Assembly (NCBI RefSeq): GCF_005877005.1
Contig: NZ_SSNH01000008.1
Span: 1-64,000 of the forward strand
Length of the DNA stretch: 64,000 bases
Direction of reading: 5' to 3'
DNA from: Sinomonas susongensis
Lineage (GTDB): Bacteria; Actinomycetota; Actinomycetes; Actinomycetales; Micrococcaceae
Part shown: piece by piece, positions 32,707 to 41,422 of the stretch
How the letters are laid out: each line of letters starts with the position of its first letter
Position numbering within the stretch: the stretch's first letter is position 1
The notes under the pieces: generated by a model
Told to the model about the DNA's origin: nothing
Seen by the model: only the letters and a program-made list of their open reading frames with translations
Database searches by the model: none
Made by a program: the position numbers and the translations under genes

Positions 32707-35274
32707 CTACTGTTCGACCGTGACCTCCCCGGGGTCCTTGTCCTGCCGCCAGCCGCGCCACACGGGGTGACGGAGCCGGCCGGCGTCGGTCCACTCCCCG
32801 TAGCGCACCTCGCCGACGAGTTTCGGCTGGACCCAGTGCGCGTCCACGGTGTCCTCCCGGGGTATGTCGCCGAAGGGAGTCGTCTTGCGCTCGAGACGGT
32901 GCAGCTTCTTGGCGATCTCCGCCAGGTCCCGCTCCGTGAAGCCCGTCCCGACTCGGCCCGCGTACCGCAGCCCGCCGTCGTCGTCCGGGATTCCCAGCAG
33001 AAGCGAGCCGATCGTGTTCTCCCGGCCGCCCTTCCCCGTGCGCCAACCGCCGACCACCACCTCCTGGGTGCGCTCGTGCTTGATCTTGATCCACGCCCCG
33101 GACCGTTTCCCTGCCTCGTATCGGGCCGAAAGCCGTTTCGCCACGATCCCCTCGAGGCCGTGTTCGGCAGAGGCTTCGAGCACCGAGTCAACCTCGCCGT
33201 GGAAGATCGGGGAGAGCTGGACGTTCGCCGGGAGGCCGCCCTCGGCGAGGAGTTCGAGCGCCTCGCGCCGCTCTCGGAACGGCAGGGGCGTAAGGTCCCG
33301 GCCCTCGAACTCGAGCAGGTCGAACAGGACGATCCGGACGGGCACCTGCCTGCGTGCCGTCGCAACGTCAGTCGGATCTGTGAGGCCCATGCGCTGCTGC
33401 AGGCGCGAGAAGGAGGGCCGCCCGAGGGAGTCCATGGCGACGACCTCCCCGTCCAGGATCGCCGGCCCCAGGTCGGCGAGGGCGGCGAGTTCGGGATACG
33501 TGCCCGTCGTGTCGAGCCCGCGCCTGCTGATGAGCTTGAGCGGTCCCCGGGCGTCGACGATTGTCCGCACGCCGTCCCACTTCATCTCGAGCGCCCAGTC
33601 CTCCCCCCGGACCAGACCTGGGGTTCCGCTCTGCGCGAGCATGGGCGACGGCGCGGGGCCGCCTTTCGCTCGGGCCGCGTCTTTCGTGGTGGCCGCGTCT
33701 TTCGCGGTGACTGCGGCAGGTTCACTGTGCTCCGACCCGGCGGAGGCCTTCCCGCCGTCCTCCTCCTGCCGGGCCCCGTGTCGCCAGTGGCCCTTCGCCT
33801 GGTCCTTCATGAGGTGGATGAGCCAGTTGCTCTTGTCGCCCCCGCTCCCGGTCTGGATGAGCGCGAGCCGCACGGGCTTCCCGTCCTCGATGCCCGCGAG
33901 TCCGCCCCCCGGTCGCCCCGAGAGGATGACGATGATCTCCTTGTCGTCCCGCCACTTCTCGAGCTCGTACGTCCCGGTGTCCCAGATGAACATCGAGCCA
34001 GCGCCGTATTCGCCCTTGGGGATGCTTCCCGAGAACGTCAGGTATTCGATCGGGTGGTCTTCGGTGTGCACGGCGAGGTGGTTGCGGCCGGGATCGGTCG
34101 GGACGCCCTTCGGGAGCGCGAACGAGGCGAGTACGCCCTCGTGCTCGAGCCGAAGGTCCCAGTGCAGGCGCCGCGCGTGGTGTTCGTGGATCACGAACGT
34201 GTTCCCGTTGCCCGGCGTAGGCGGTTCCATCGGCACCGGCTCGGGGGTCGCTGCGGCGTCCCGCTTGGCCCGGTAGGCGGCGAGGCGGTCGGTGCTGCCC
34301 GTCGCCTTGCTGCCCGTCGCCTTGCTGCGCCGCGGGCTGGCGGACGACGACGGAGGGGGCGTCCCGTCGTCGTCGGTGCGGTACTCGTCCGGCAGGAGTG
34401 GGGCGAACAGATCGCCGTACTTCTCGATGCGGGACGCCATCTCGTCGTAGCGCACGTGTGCCAGATCGGGTGAATCGATCTCCTCCCACGTCCGCGGCGC
34501 CGCGACCATCGGCTGGGCGCGTCCGCGCAGGGAGTATGGCGCGATCGTGGTCTTCTGGCCGCTGTTCTGGCTCCAGTCCACGAGGACCCGGCCTTCGCGG
34601 AGCGTCTTCTTCTGGTCGCTGACTACGAGGTCGGGGTGGTCGGCGGCGAGCGAGCGGGCAAGCTCATGGGCGACGGCCGAGACGTTCTCCCACGTCTGGC
34701 TCATGTCGATCTTGGCGTAGAGGTGGATGCCCTTGCTGCCGCTCGTCACGGGGACGGTGGCCAGTCCGATGTCGTCGAGGATCGGCTTGATGAGGCGAGC
34801 GACCTCGACGCACTCCGGGAGCCCCGCACCCGGGCCGGGGTCGAGGTCGAGCACGAGCCGGTCCGGGTTGAGCATGTTGTCGTCGCCGTCCACACGCCAC
34901 TGGGGCACGTGGATCTCGAGCGCGGCCATCTGGCCGAGCCAGATCAGCGTTGCGAGGTCGTTGATGAGCGGATACGTGTTGGTCGAGTGCCTGTGGTGCA
35001 GCGTGACCCGTTTGACCCAGGCAGGCGTGGAATTGTCCAGGTTCTTCTGGAAGAACACCTGGCCCGGTTCGTCCGCAGTGCCGACGCCGTGCACCCAGCG
35101 CTTGCGCGTCGCGGGCCGGTCCCGCACCGCTGGGATCATGTATTGGGCGACGGTCCGCAGGTAATCGAGAACGTCTGCCTTGGTGACCCCAGCTTCGGGG
35201 TAGAGCACCTTGTCCAGATTCGAGAGGCGGACTTCACGGCCCTCGACCTCAACCCTCTCGCGATTCGCTGCCAT
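32707..35274 (-). CDS. ligD: NHEJ DNA ligase D (polymerase-phosphoesterase-ligase)
   Basis: The 855-residue protein has three domains in the mycobacterial order: a primase-polymerase domain (residues about 1-290, DRLVLDLDPGPGAG holding the metal aspartates), a 3'-phosphoesterase domain (about 355-510, EHHARRLHWDLRLEHEG) and an ATP-dependent ligase (about 545-850, nucleotidyl lysine in ALEMKWDGVRT, then YEAGKRSGAWIKIKHERTQE). Two linkers are low complexity (SKATGSKATG and a Lys/Ala/Thr stretch). LigD repairs double-strand breaks with Ku. It diverges from the second ligase gene. ATG 35274 is the start of family sequence. Confidence 0.94.
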   Translation of the reverse strand: MAANRERVEVEGREVRLSNLDKVLYPEAGVTKADVLDYLRTVAQYMIPAVRDRPATRKRWVHGVGTADEPGQVFFQKNLDNSTPAWVKRVTLHHRHSTNTYPLINDLATLIWLGQMAALEIHVPQWRVDGDDNMLNPDRLVLDLDPGPGAGLPECVEVARLIKPILDDIGLATVPVTSGSKGIHLYAKIDMSQTWENVSAVAHELARSLAADHPDLVVSDQKKTLREGRVLVDWSQNSGQKTTIAPYSLRGRAQPMVAAPRTWEEIDSPDLAHVRYDEMASRIEKYGDLFAPLLPDEYRTDDDGTPPPSSSASPRRSKATGSKATGSTDRLAAYRAKRDAAATPEPVPMEPPTPGNGNTFVIHEHHARRLHWDLRLEHEGVLASFALPKGVPTDPGRNHLAVHTEDHPIEYLTFSGSIPKGEYGAGSMFIWDTGTYELEKWRDDKEIIVILSGRPGGGLAGIEDGKPVRLALIQTGSGGDKSNWLIHLMKDQAKGHWRHGARQEEDGGKASAGSEHSEPAAVTAKDAATTKDAARAKGGPAPSPMLAQSGTPGLVRGEDWALEMKWDGVRTIVDARGPLKLISRRGLDTTGTYPELAALADLGPAILDGEVVAMDSLGRPSFSRLQQRMGLTDPTDVATARRQVPVRIVLFDLLEFEGRDLTPLPFRERREALELLAEGGLPANVQLSPIFHGEVDSVLEASAEHGLEGIVAKRLSARYEAGKRSGAWIKIKHERTQEVVVGGWRTGKGGRENTIGSLLLGIPDDDGGLRYAGRVGTGFTERDLAEIAKKLHRLERKTTPFGDIPREDTVDAHWVQPKLVGEVRYGEWTDAGRLRHPVWRGWRQDKDPGEVTVEQ

Positions 35275-35370
35275 GGCGCCACCCTTCCACGCGGCGCGGC
35301 AGGATTGAAGGTCTGCCTGAAAAACGCCTCCGCCCTGTTTGGATACCCAGAAGCGAAGCAGGATATGCGC

Positions 35371-36432
35371 ATGGACCTTCCCGTGATGCCGCCCGTCGAA
35401 CCGATGCTCGCCCGCGCTGTGCCCGAGATCCCTGACGTGGGCCACAGCGAGCCCAAGTGGGACGGCTTCCGGACCGTCGTGTTCAAGGACGGCGACGAGA
35501 TCATGCTCGGAAGCCGAAACGACAAGCCGATGACTCGCTATTTCCCGGAACTTGTCGAGGAGCTTCGGCTGGCCCTTCCCAGCCGATGCGTGGTCGACGG
35601 CGAAATTGTGCTCATTCGAGACGGGCGCCTTGATTTCGAGGCGCTCCAGCAGCGAATTCACCCCGCCGAAAGTAGGGTGAAGCTGCTTTCACGGGACACC
35701 CCGGTGGCCCTTGTGGCGTTCGATCTGCTGGCCCTCGGAGACAGGAATCTCCTGCGCGCGCCGTTCGAACAACGGCGCGAGACCCTCCGCGAGGCATTGG
35801 ACGGCGGGACGGAATCCGTCTTCCTCACGCCCTCGACGGGCGATCTGGAACAGGCCAGGAAATGGTTCTCGGAATTCGAGGGCGCAGGGCTCGACGGGAT
35901 TGTCGCAAAACGCCTCGACAAGCCGTACGAGCCCGGCAAGCGGACCATGTTCAAGATCAAGCACGAGCGCACCGCGGATTGCGTCCTCGCCGGATTCCGT
36001 TGGCACAAGACGGGCGGTGCGGTCGGCTCGCTCCTGTTGGGGCTGTACGACGGCGAGGGGCGGCTCCATCACGTGGGCGTCGCCGCATCCTTCCCGATGG
36101 CGAAGCGACGCAGCCTTGTCGCAGAGCTCGAGCCGCTCCTCGAGACGGACCTCTCGTCCCACCCGTGGGGCGACTGGGCGAATCAGGATGCGCATGCCCA
36201 GACGCGGATGCCGGGAGCGGTCAGCCGGTGGAGCGCCGGGAAGGACCTCTCGTTCGTCCCCCTGCGCCCGGAGCTTGTCGTCGAGGTCGCCTACGACCAC
36301 ATGGAGGGCGACCGCTTCCGCCATACTGCACAGTTCCGCCGCTGGCGGCCCGACCGGGACCCCGAGAGCTGCACCTATTCGCAGCTCGAGACGGCCGCGT
36401 CGTTCGATGTCGAGAAGATCCTCAGGCCGTAG
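35371..36432 (+). CDS. ligC: ATP-dependent DNA ligase, LigC type
   Basis: The 353-residue ligase has catalytic lysine in EPKWDGFRTVVFKDG near residue 26, motif III VVDGEIVLIRDGRLDFEALQ, motif IV GLDGIVAKRLDKPYEPGKR and motif V MFKIKHERTADCVLAGFRWH, and ends with an OB-fold region. It lacks polymerase and phosphoesterase domains, as LigC does, and serves as a backup ligase in Ku-dependent or excision repair. ATG 35371 lies 7 nt after AGCAGGA; ATG 35365 is possible. Its promoter is shared with divergent ligD across about 95 bp. Confidence 0.92.
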   Translation: MDLPVMPPVEPMLARAVPEIPDVGHSEPKWDGFRTVVFKDGDEIMLGSRNDKPMTRYFPELVEELRLALPSRCVVDGEIVLIRDGRLDFEALQQRIHPAESRVKLLSRDTPVALVAFDLLALGDRNLLRAPFEQRRETLREALDGGTESVFLTPSTGDLEQARKWFSEFEGAGLDGIVAKRLDKPYEPGKRTMFKIKHERTADCVLAGFRWHKTGGAVGSLLLGLYDGEGRLHHVGVAASFPMAKRRSLVAELEPLLETDLSSHPWGDWANQDAHAQTRMPGAVSRWSAGKDLSFVPLRPELVVEVAYDHMEGDRFRHTAQFRRWRPDRDPESCTYSQLETAASFDVEKILRP

Positions 36433-36440
36433 CGCATGAA

Positions 36441-36476
36441 AAAGGCGGCCCTCCCTTGTCGGGGAGGGCCGCCTTT
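36441..36476. terminator. Bidirectional terminator between ligC and the CsbD-like gene
   Basis: A 15-bp perfect stem (AAAGGCGGCCCTCCC at 36441-36455 paired with 36462-36476) encloses a 6-nt loop, preceded by an A-run and ending in CCTTT. It lies exactly between two convergent genes and could stop transcription from both sides. Confidence 0.85.
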
Positions 36477-36483
36477 GGCGCTC

Positions 36484-36684
36484 TCAGTCGTGCTTCTTGA
36501 AGGCGTCCTTGACGTCCTCGAAAGCGTCCTTCACCTTCTCGCCGGCCTGCTTCAGGCCAGCGGAAGTCTGGTCACGCTTGCCCTCGGCCTCGAGCTCCGG
36601 ATCGTCGTTCGAGCGGCCCAGTGCTTCCTTGGCCTTGCCGCCGAGCTCCTCGCCCTTGTTGCTGAGCTTGTCGTCGAGTCCCAT
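36484..36684 (-). CDS. CsbD-family small stress protein
   Basis: The 66-residue hydrophilic protein reads MGLDDKLSNKGEELGGKAKE, then EAEGKRDQTSAGLKQAGEKV, the charged, Lys/Glu/Gly-rich pattern of CsbD (PF05532). Members are general-stress proteins of unknown activity, usually under stress sigma factors. ATG 36684 is preferred over ATG 36708 since the family begins at MGLDDK. Confidence 0.88.
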   Translation of the reverse strand: MGLDDKLSNKGEELGGKAKEALGRSNDDPELEAEGKRDQTSAGLKQAGEKVKDAFEDVKDAFKKHD

Positions 36685-36954
36685 GCTGTCCTCCGTTCCA
36701 GCGGGCACGTGGCCTGGCCCGCTTCCTCAGTCAGATGAGCGTCCGGTGTGCGTCGGACGCCAGCGCCATGGGGTTGCGCTGTTCCATCATTACCCAGAAC
36801 AGCGGCGATTCAAGAGATTCCGCGAGCAGCGAACCTCCTCCCGGCCGTCTTGTCCGGCAGGACCCGAGCTCGACTCCCCTCGCGAAACCCCAACCGACGG
36901 GCCGGCTGCGGGCCGCTACTCGCCAAGCCCGTGATTCTGCGGTTCACTGGGGTC

Positions 36955-37827
36955 ATGCGGTCGATCTGGAAGGGTGCCATCAGCTTTGGCCTGGTGAGCG
37001 TGCCCGTTAAGGTGTACAGCGCCACTGAGGACCACGACCTGAAGCTCCACCAGGTCCACGACAAGGACAAGGGGCGCATCCGGTACCAACGCAAGTGCGA
37101 GGTGTGCGGCGAAACCGTCGAGTACGCAGACATCGACAAGGCGTACGAGGAGGGCGGCCGCACCGTCGTCCTCACGGACGAGGACCTCGAGTCGCTCCCG
37201 GTCGAGCGGAGCCGCGAGATCGAGGTCGTCGAGTTCGTCCCTGACTCGCAGATCGACCCGATGCTCTTCGAGAAGAGCTACTACCTTGAGCCCGAGAAGA
37301 TCGGTGCCAAGCCGTACCAGCTCCTCCGCAGGACCCTCGAGCAGACCGAGCTCACCGCCGTCGTCAAATTCGCCCTGCGCCAGAAGACGCGGCTCGGCGC
37401 GCTCCGCGTCCGCGGTGACGTCATGGTGCTGCAGGCCCTGCTCTGGCAGGACGAGGTGCGCGAGGCCGAGTTCCCCATCCTGTCCGAGGACGTGAAGATC
37501 TCGGACAAGGAGCTCAAGATGTCGTCCTCGCTCGTCGAGAGCCTCTCGACGGACTTCACCCCCGAACAGTTCACGGACGAGTACCAGGAGCAGCTGCGTC
37601 AGCTCGTCGAGGCGAAGCTCGAGCAGGGCGAGGCCGTGGACACCGAGGCCACGTTCGGCGAGGAACCCGAGGAGCGCGAGGGTGCCGAGGTCCTCGATCT
37701 CATGGAGGCGCTGCGGCGCAGCGTGGAGAGCCGCCGCAAAGCGTCCAAGGGAGGCAGCGAGAGCGAGGAAAAGGAGACCGCGGCGGAGAAGCCCGCTGCG
37801 AAGAAGCGCACCCGCAGCGCGGGGTGA
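36955..37827 (+). CDS. ku: NHEJ DNA end-binding protein Ku
   Basis: The 290-residue protein begins with the conserved MRSIWKGAISFGLVSVPVKV and has the Ku core (VHDKDKGRIRYQRKCEVCGE, EKSYYLEPEKIGAKPYQLLR, GALRVRGDVMVLQALLWQDE). The C-terminal 40 residues are Lys/Glu/Ala-rich (AAEKPAAKKRTRSAG), as in actinobacterial Ku proteins where the tail binds DNA. Ku forms a homodimeric ring on broken ends and recruits LigD, encoded 1.7 kb away. ATG 36955 is preferred over GTG 36931. Confidence 0.95.
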   Translation: MRSIWKGAISFGLVSVPVKVYSATEDHDLKLHQVHDKDKGRIRYQRKCEVCGETVEYADIDKAYEEGGRTVVLTDEDLESLPVERSREIEVVEFVPDSQIDPMLFEKSYYLEPEKIGAKPYQLLRRTLEQTELTAVVKFALRQKTRLGALRVRGDVMVLQALLWQDEVREAEFPILSEDVKISDKELKMSSSLVESLSTDFTPEQFTDEYQEQLRQLVEAKLEQGEAVDTEATFGEEPEEREGAEVLDLMEALRRSVESRRKASKGGSESEEKETAAEKPAAKKRTRSAG

Positions 37828-37887
37828 CCTCCCGCCGTCGTCCGCTCCTGCCACGCCACTCGCAGCGGGTCCCAGCCGCCAAACCCG

Positions 37888-37937
37888 AGCAAACGGAGGA
37901 GACCACAGGGAACCCCCTGTGGTCTCCTCCGTTTGCT
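37888..37937. terminator. 23-bp perfect inverted repeat after ku
   Basis: The arms 37888-37910 and 37915-37937 are perfect reverse complements around a 4-nt loop (AACC); the arm starts AGCAAACGGAGGAGACCAC. A 23-bp stem with a tight loop and a CTCCTCCGTTTGCT end is far longer than a normal terminator. It may act as terminator for ku and for the convergent Rieske gene, or be a dispersed palindromic element. Confidence 0.75.
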
Positions 37938-38001
37938 GCGCTTTCGCGATCCCAAGCACTGGTCGGCCTGAGGCGTGTTCCGTCGAGGGCGGACGTCTGG
38001 G

Positions 38002-38061
38002 GCGAGAGCGCACGTTTCCACGCGTTGCAACGTGCGCTCTCGCAGCAAACGTGCGCTCACG
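38002..38061. repeat. REP-like inverted repeat with three copies of an ACGTGCGCTC motif
   Basis: GCGAGAGCGCACGTT at 38002-38016 and its exact complement at 38029-38043 enclose a 12-nt loop. A third copy, GCAAACGTGCGCTCACGC, follows at 38044-38061. It sits between the ku hairpin and the end of the Rieske gene. Similar palindromes are, to my recollection, scattered in Arthrobacter-type genomes, so it is best read as a repetitive extragenic palindrome. Confidence 0.7.
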
Positions 38062-38071
38062 CGTCGCGTCC

Positions 38072-38923
38072 CTACGGCCGCGCCCGCAGCTGCACGCGCC
38101 CGTCCTGGACCCGCGCCTCGTAGCTGGGCTCCGGCGCGGCAGCAGGACCGCGCACAGCGGCTCCGTCGGAAAGGCGGAATTGGCTCCCATGCCACGGGCA
38201 GGTGACGCAGCCGTTCTCGATCTTGCCCTCGTTGAGCGGACCGCCCTCGTGGGTGCAGATGTTGTCGAGCGCCAGGATCTGCCCCCGGTCGCGCACCACC
38301 ATGACCTGGACGTCGCCGAGCTTCGCGAGCTTCGGCTTCCCATCTTCGAGGTCGCTCTCGGCGAGGGCATCCTGCCAATCGGCGGGCCCCTCGTGCCAAG
38401 CGGTGTGGTTGACCTTGACGCCCTTGGTGTAGGCGAGGTGGCCGCCAAGGTAGCCGCTCGCGAGGAGGACGCCGAGCCCAGTGAGCGCGAGGCCGCGGCC
38501 CGTCGCGCGCCGGCCGGCCTTCCTCGCGAGGAACGAGGTGGCGTAGAGGCTGAGGGCGGTGACGTTCAGCGCAGCGTGTGCCACGCCGACCCGGCTCGTC
38601 TCGCCGAAGGTGTCCGACCAGTCGTTGAGGCCGGAAGCTGCTGTCGGGACCGCGGTCACGAGCCCTGCGGCGACGAGGGTGTCGGCGGCCTGCTGGCTCG
38701 ATTCCCCGCCGACCAGGTCCAGCAGCGAGGCCATGGTCCACGCGCCGATGGGGATGTCCGTGAGCACCGCGTGCAGCGGATGCCCTGTGGGGATGCCGCT
38801 GAGGAGATTCCGGACCATCCGGGGCTTGACCGCGAACTGCGTCGCCTTCCGGAGCGGGTCGCCGATCTTGTCGAGGAACTGCCAGCGCTCGAGGCGGTTG
38901 ACGGCGTCGTCCAAAACGTTCAT
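38072..38923 (-). CDS. DUF2231 membrane domain fused to a Rieske [2Fe-2S] domain
   Basis: The 283-residue protein has an N-terminal four-helix DUF2231 membrane part (GIPTGHPLHAVLTDIPIGAW near residue 43, then GLNDWSDT) and, from about residue 178, a Rieske domain with the cluster ligands in CTHEGGPLNEG (near 214) and CPWHGSQFRLSDG (near 232). Both Cys-x-His pairs are intact. The architecture suggests a membrane-anchored electron carrier; partner and substrate are unknown. ATG 38923 has an ideal GGAGG. The open frame further upstream lacks family sequence. Confidence 0.88.
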   Translation of the reverse strand: MNVLDDAVNRLERWQFLDKIGDPLRKATQFAVKPRMVRNLLSGIPTGHPLHAVLTDIPIGAWTMASLLDLVGGESSQQAADTLVAAGLVTAVPTAASGLNDWSDTFGETSRVGVAHAALNVTALSLYATSFLARKAGRRATGRGLALTGLGVLLASGYLGGHLAYTKGVKVNHTAWHEGPADWQDALAESDLEDGKPKLAKLGDVQVMVVRDRGQILALDNICTHEGGPLNEGKIENGCVTCPWHGSQFRLSDGAAVRGPAAAPEPSYEARVQDGRVQLRARP

Positions 38924-39011
38924 TGCGTCCTCCTGTGCTGCGGACAGAGACACGGGAAGGTTACCCCCGCGGCAATGATTGACCCAGACCCTGCGCGGGT
39001 ACTGGCCGGGC

Positions 39012-39302
39012 ATGAGCGAGAACGATCTGAACAGCGACGAGAGCATGGCTCAGAACGAGTACAAGCCAGGCAACCCCGACGACGAGCCCAAGGACAGCGG
39101 AGACCAGGCGAACGACATTCGCTTCAGCGAGGAAGAGCAGCTCATCCGCGAGCAGGCTCACGGGAACATGCCCCAGAAGGACAACGTCCCGCGCGATATG
39201 TCGAACATCGACCAGGCCATGGCGGGAATCGACGTGCCCGACGCCGACATCAAGGGCGGCGACGCGAGCGACGACCCCGCGCATTACGGCGAAGAGCAGT
39301 AG
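39012..39302 (+). CDS. Small acidic protein with ANDxRFSEEEQLI motif (paralogue 1)
   Basis: This 96-residue, very hydrophilic and probably disordered protein shows no known domain to me. The segment DQANDIRFSEEEQLIREQ near residue 31 recurs almost exactly in the 69-residue protein at 40221-40430. An actinobacterial conserved hypothetical family is likely. It diverges from the Rieske gene and converges on the NmrA-like gene with a two-base gap. Confidence 0.7.
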   Translation: MSENDLNSDESMAQNEYKPGNPDDEPKDSGDQANDIRFSEEEQLIREQAHGNMPQKDNVPRDMSNIDQAMAGIDVPDADIKGGDASDDPAHYGEEQ

Positions 39303-40145
39303 TCAGCCCGCGAGCAGCTCGGCGAGGCTGAGGGGGCGGCGGCCGGTGAGGCGTTCGACGTCGTCCGTCACCTCGGCGAGGTCGCCCGCCGCTATCGCGG
39401 TGTAGGTCGAGACCCAGGCGCCGTATTGCCACGGCGGGGCAGGCCACTTCCTCCGCGATTCGTAGGCTTCCTCGATCGTCTCGTTGTGAAAGCGGAATGG
39501 ACGGCCGCGGACGTCGGAGATGATCTCCGCGGCCTCCTCGAGGGTCAGTGCTTCGGGGCCCGTGAGCGTGTACGCAGTCCGCGCGTGCGCTTTCGGGTCC
39601 CGAAGCACCGCTGCGGCTGAACGGGCGACGTCGGCCTGAGCCACAGCTGCGACCCTGCCTTCGCCGGCGGGCCCGCGAATGACACCTTCCGGGCCGCCGA
39701 AGGGCTCGAGGAAGTCAAGGTAGAGACTGTCGCGCAGGAACGTGTAGTCGAGTCCGGCCGCCTTGATGTGCTCCTCGGTGTGGAAGTGGTCGCGGGCGAG
39801 CGTGAAGACTGCATCCGGCGCCGCCCCCATGAACGACGTGTAGACGATCCGCCGCACTCCGGCTGCTCTCGCGGAATCCACGAACGCCCTGTGCTCGTCC
39901 AGCCGGTTCTCGCTCTCACGGCCGGACACCATGAACAGCGTCTCGACGCCTTCGAGCGAGCGCTCGCAGAGCGCACGGTCCCCGTAGTCGCAACGAAGGA
40001 CGACGGCGCCGGGCAGCTCGGGTGCCTTCGCCGGCGTGCGCGCGAGGAGCCGCAGCTCCGTGCCCTTTCCCGCGAGTTCGCGGGCAACGAGGCCTCCGAC
40101 GGTGCCTGTGACACCTGTGATAGCGAGCGGGGGAGGGGTGCTCAT
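39303..40145 (-). CDS. NmrA/SDR-type NAD(P)-binding protein
   Basis: The 280-residue protein is an atypical SDR of the NmrA/QOR2 group: ITGVTGTVGGLVARELAGKG is the Gly-x-x-Gly-x-x-Gly dinucleotide loop, followed by LRCDYGDRALCERSLEGVET and RIVYTSFMGAAPDAVF. Relatives include NAD(P)H:quinone oxidoreductase 2 and redox-sensing regulators. The substrate is unknown. The gene is divergent from the second small acidic paralogue and convergent with the first. Confidence 0.85.
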   Translation of the reverse strand: MSTPPPLAITGVTGTVGGLVARELAGKGTELRLLARTPAKAPELPGAVVLRCDYGDRALCERSLEGVETLFMVSGRESENRLDEHRAFVDSARAAGVRRIVYTSFMGAAPDAVFTLARDHFHTEEHIKAAGLDYTFLRDSLYLDFLEPFGGPEGVIRGPAGEGRVAAVAQADVARSAAAVLRDPKAHARTAYTLTGPEALTLEEAAEIISDVRGRPFRFHNETIEEAYESRRKWPAPPWQYGAWVSTYTAIAAGDLAEVTDDVERLTGRRPLSLAELLAG

Positions 40146-40220
40146 TTTGTGATCTTAACGCGCGTCCCTGTTGCCTACTGCGCTATTTTGCGTCGAAGGA
40201 CGCAGGTCTACAGTGTGCGC

Positions 40221-40430
40221 ATGAATGAGCAGCGCGACACCCACAGCGATCCCGCTGACGACGACGCCGAGACCCGGCCCGAGCGCAAGGACACCGCCCC
40301 AGGCGACGCTGGCGACGAAGCCAACGACCTCCGTTTCTCCGAGGAAGAGCAGCTGATCCACGAGCAGATCCGCCGACACCGCGAGGAACGGGAGCGGCGG
40401 GAACGGATGGAGCGGGAGAAGAAGGCGTAG
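40221..40430 (+). CDS. Small acidic protein with ANDxRFSEEEQLI motif (paralogue 2)
   Basis: This 69-residue charged protein contains DEANDLRFSEEEQLIHEQ at about 34-51, matching the protein at 39012-39302, and ends in an Arg/Glu-rich helix (RHREERERRERMEREKK). It is too short for an enzyme; a coiled-coil or protein-binding role is possible. ATG 40221 lies 75 bp from the divergent NmrA-like gene. Confidence 0.65.
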   Translation: MNEQRDTHSDPADDDAETRPERKDTAPGDAGDEANDLRFSEEEQLIHEQIRRHREERERRERMEREKKA

Positions 40431-40563
40431 GGCGGGTCTGGCCATTCTCGATAGCGAGTTACATCCCCAATTCCTGATATCGGTCCGATAGCCTTGTCAC
40501 AAACGTGAATTCCGGCCGGTAAGGGTGTCCTAGCGGCCGCTGGCATGCTGAGGACCAAGACGA

Positions 40564-41361
40564 TTGACTGCGGTAACTCGACAGGACAACTCCTCGGAAT
40601 CGGGATCGGACCGGGTTCCTTGGTCGGAGGCGCAGATCAGCGTCACCGTGGACGCCTACTTTTGCATGCTCGAGGAGGAGTTAGCTTCACGCAGTTACGT
40701 GAAAGCTCGTTACAACCGAGAGGTCCAGGCGCTCACGGGGCGAAGCCACGGTGCTGTTGAGTACAAGTTCCAAAACATCAGCCACGTTTTACACGACGCT
40801 GGCTTTCGATATATCGATGGATACAAGCCCGCCACCAACGCCCAAGCCGCTCTGAAATATGCGGTGCTGTCCCGTGTCTACGGTCTTGCCCAGTGCCCGG
40901 CGAATGAGAAACTTGAAAGTTATCCGCCGATCGAGGACCTGCTTCGCGATCGGAGGCAAAGATATGCCGGCATCTGCCTTGACCCGGTGCTGCGCAAAGC
41001 GATCGAACACGCCGCCGTTCAACAGGCTGTGGACTTCTACGAACGTAAGGGGTACCAAGTTGAGGACGTCGGACTGAGCCGCTCGTACGATCTACACCTC
41101 GTCCGGCACGACGAGGAGCGGCACGTCGAAGTGAAAGGATCCCAAGGCCGCATCGAAAAGATTGTGCTCACGCGCAACGAAGTGCGCCATGCCCAGGCCT
41201 TCGAGAACACGGATCTCGTCCTCGTCCACGCGGTGCCGTGGGAACGGGCTGGCGATGGCACGGTCTCCTGCGGCAAAGGGTCGATTGAAGTCAAGCGCAA
41301 TTGGCAGCTCGTGGAGGAGGATCTAATGCCCCTGAGCTATGAGTACACCGTAGCGCGGTAG
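40564..41361 (+). CDS. DUF3883 / restriction-nuclease-like protein, probable defence gene
   Basis: The 265-residue protein has an N-terminal helical domain (VPWSEAQISVTVDAYFCMLE, then SYVKARYNREVQALTGRSHG and FQNISHVLHDAGFRYIDGYK), as found at the head of several McrA-like and DUF3883 restriction proteins. Its C-terminal DUF3883 domain carries SYDLHLVRHDEERHVEVKGS, an Asp...Glu-x-Lys nuclease-fold signature. The first start after an upstream stop is TTG 40564. Base composition is clearly less G+C-rich than the neighbours, which suggests transfer. No methylase partner is adjacent, so a lone modification-dependent nuclease is one reading. Confidence 0.75.
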   Translation: MTAVTRQDNSSESGSDRVPWSEAQISVTVDAYFCMLEEELASRSYVKARYNREVQALTGRSHGAVEYKFQNISHVLHDAGFRYIDGYKPATNAQAALKYAVLSRVYGLAQCPANEKLESYPPIEDLLRDRRQRYAGICLDPVLRKAIEHAAVQQAVDFYERKGYQVEDVGLSRSYDLHLVRHDEERHVEVKGSQGRIEKIVLTRNEVRHAQAFENTDLVLVHAVPWERAGDGTVSCGKGSIEVKRNWQLVEEDLMPLSYEYTVAR

Positions 41362-41422
41362 AGACCGTACTCCTCAGCGATGAAATCCAGGTCGTACTCG
41401 GCCGCAACTGCCTTCACGAAGG

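Noticed and set aside
35371-36432. Ligase domain detached from LigD
   Set aside because: LigD here already has its own intact ligase domain, and this protein has all ligase motifs and a LigC-like size, so it is a separate enzyme.
37888-38061. Terminal inverted repeats of an insertion sequence
   Set aside because: No transposase remnant or target duplication lies between or beside the repeats.
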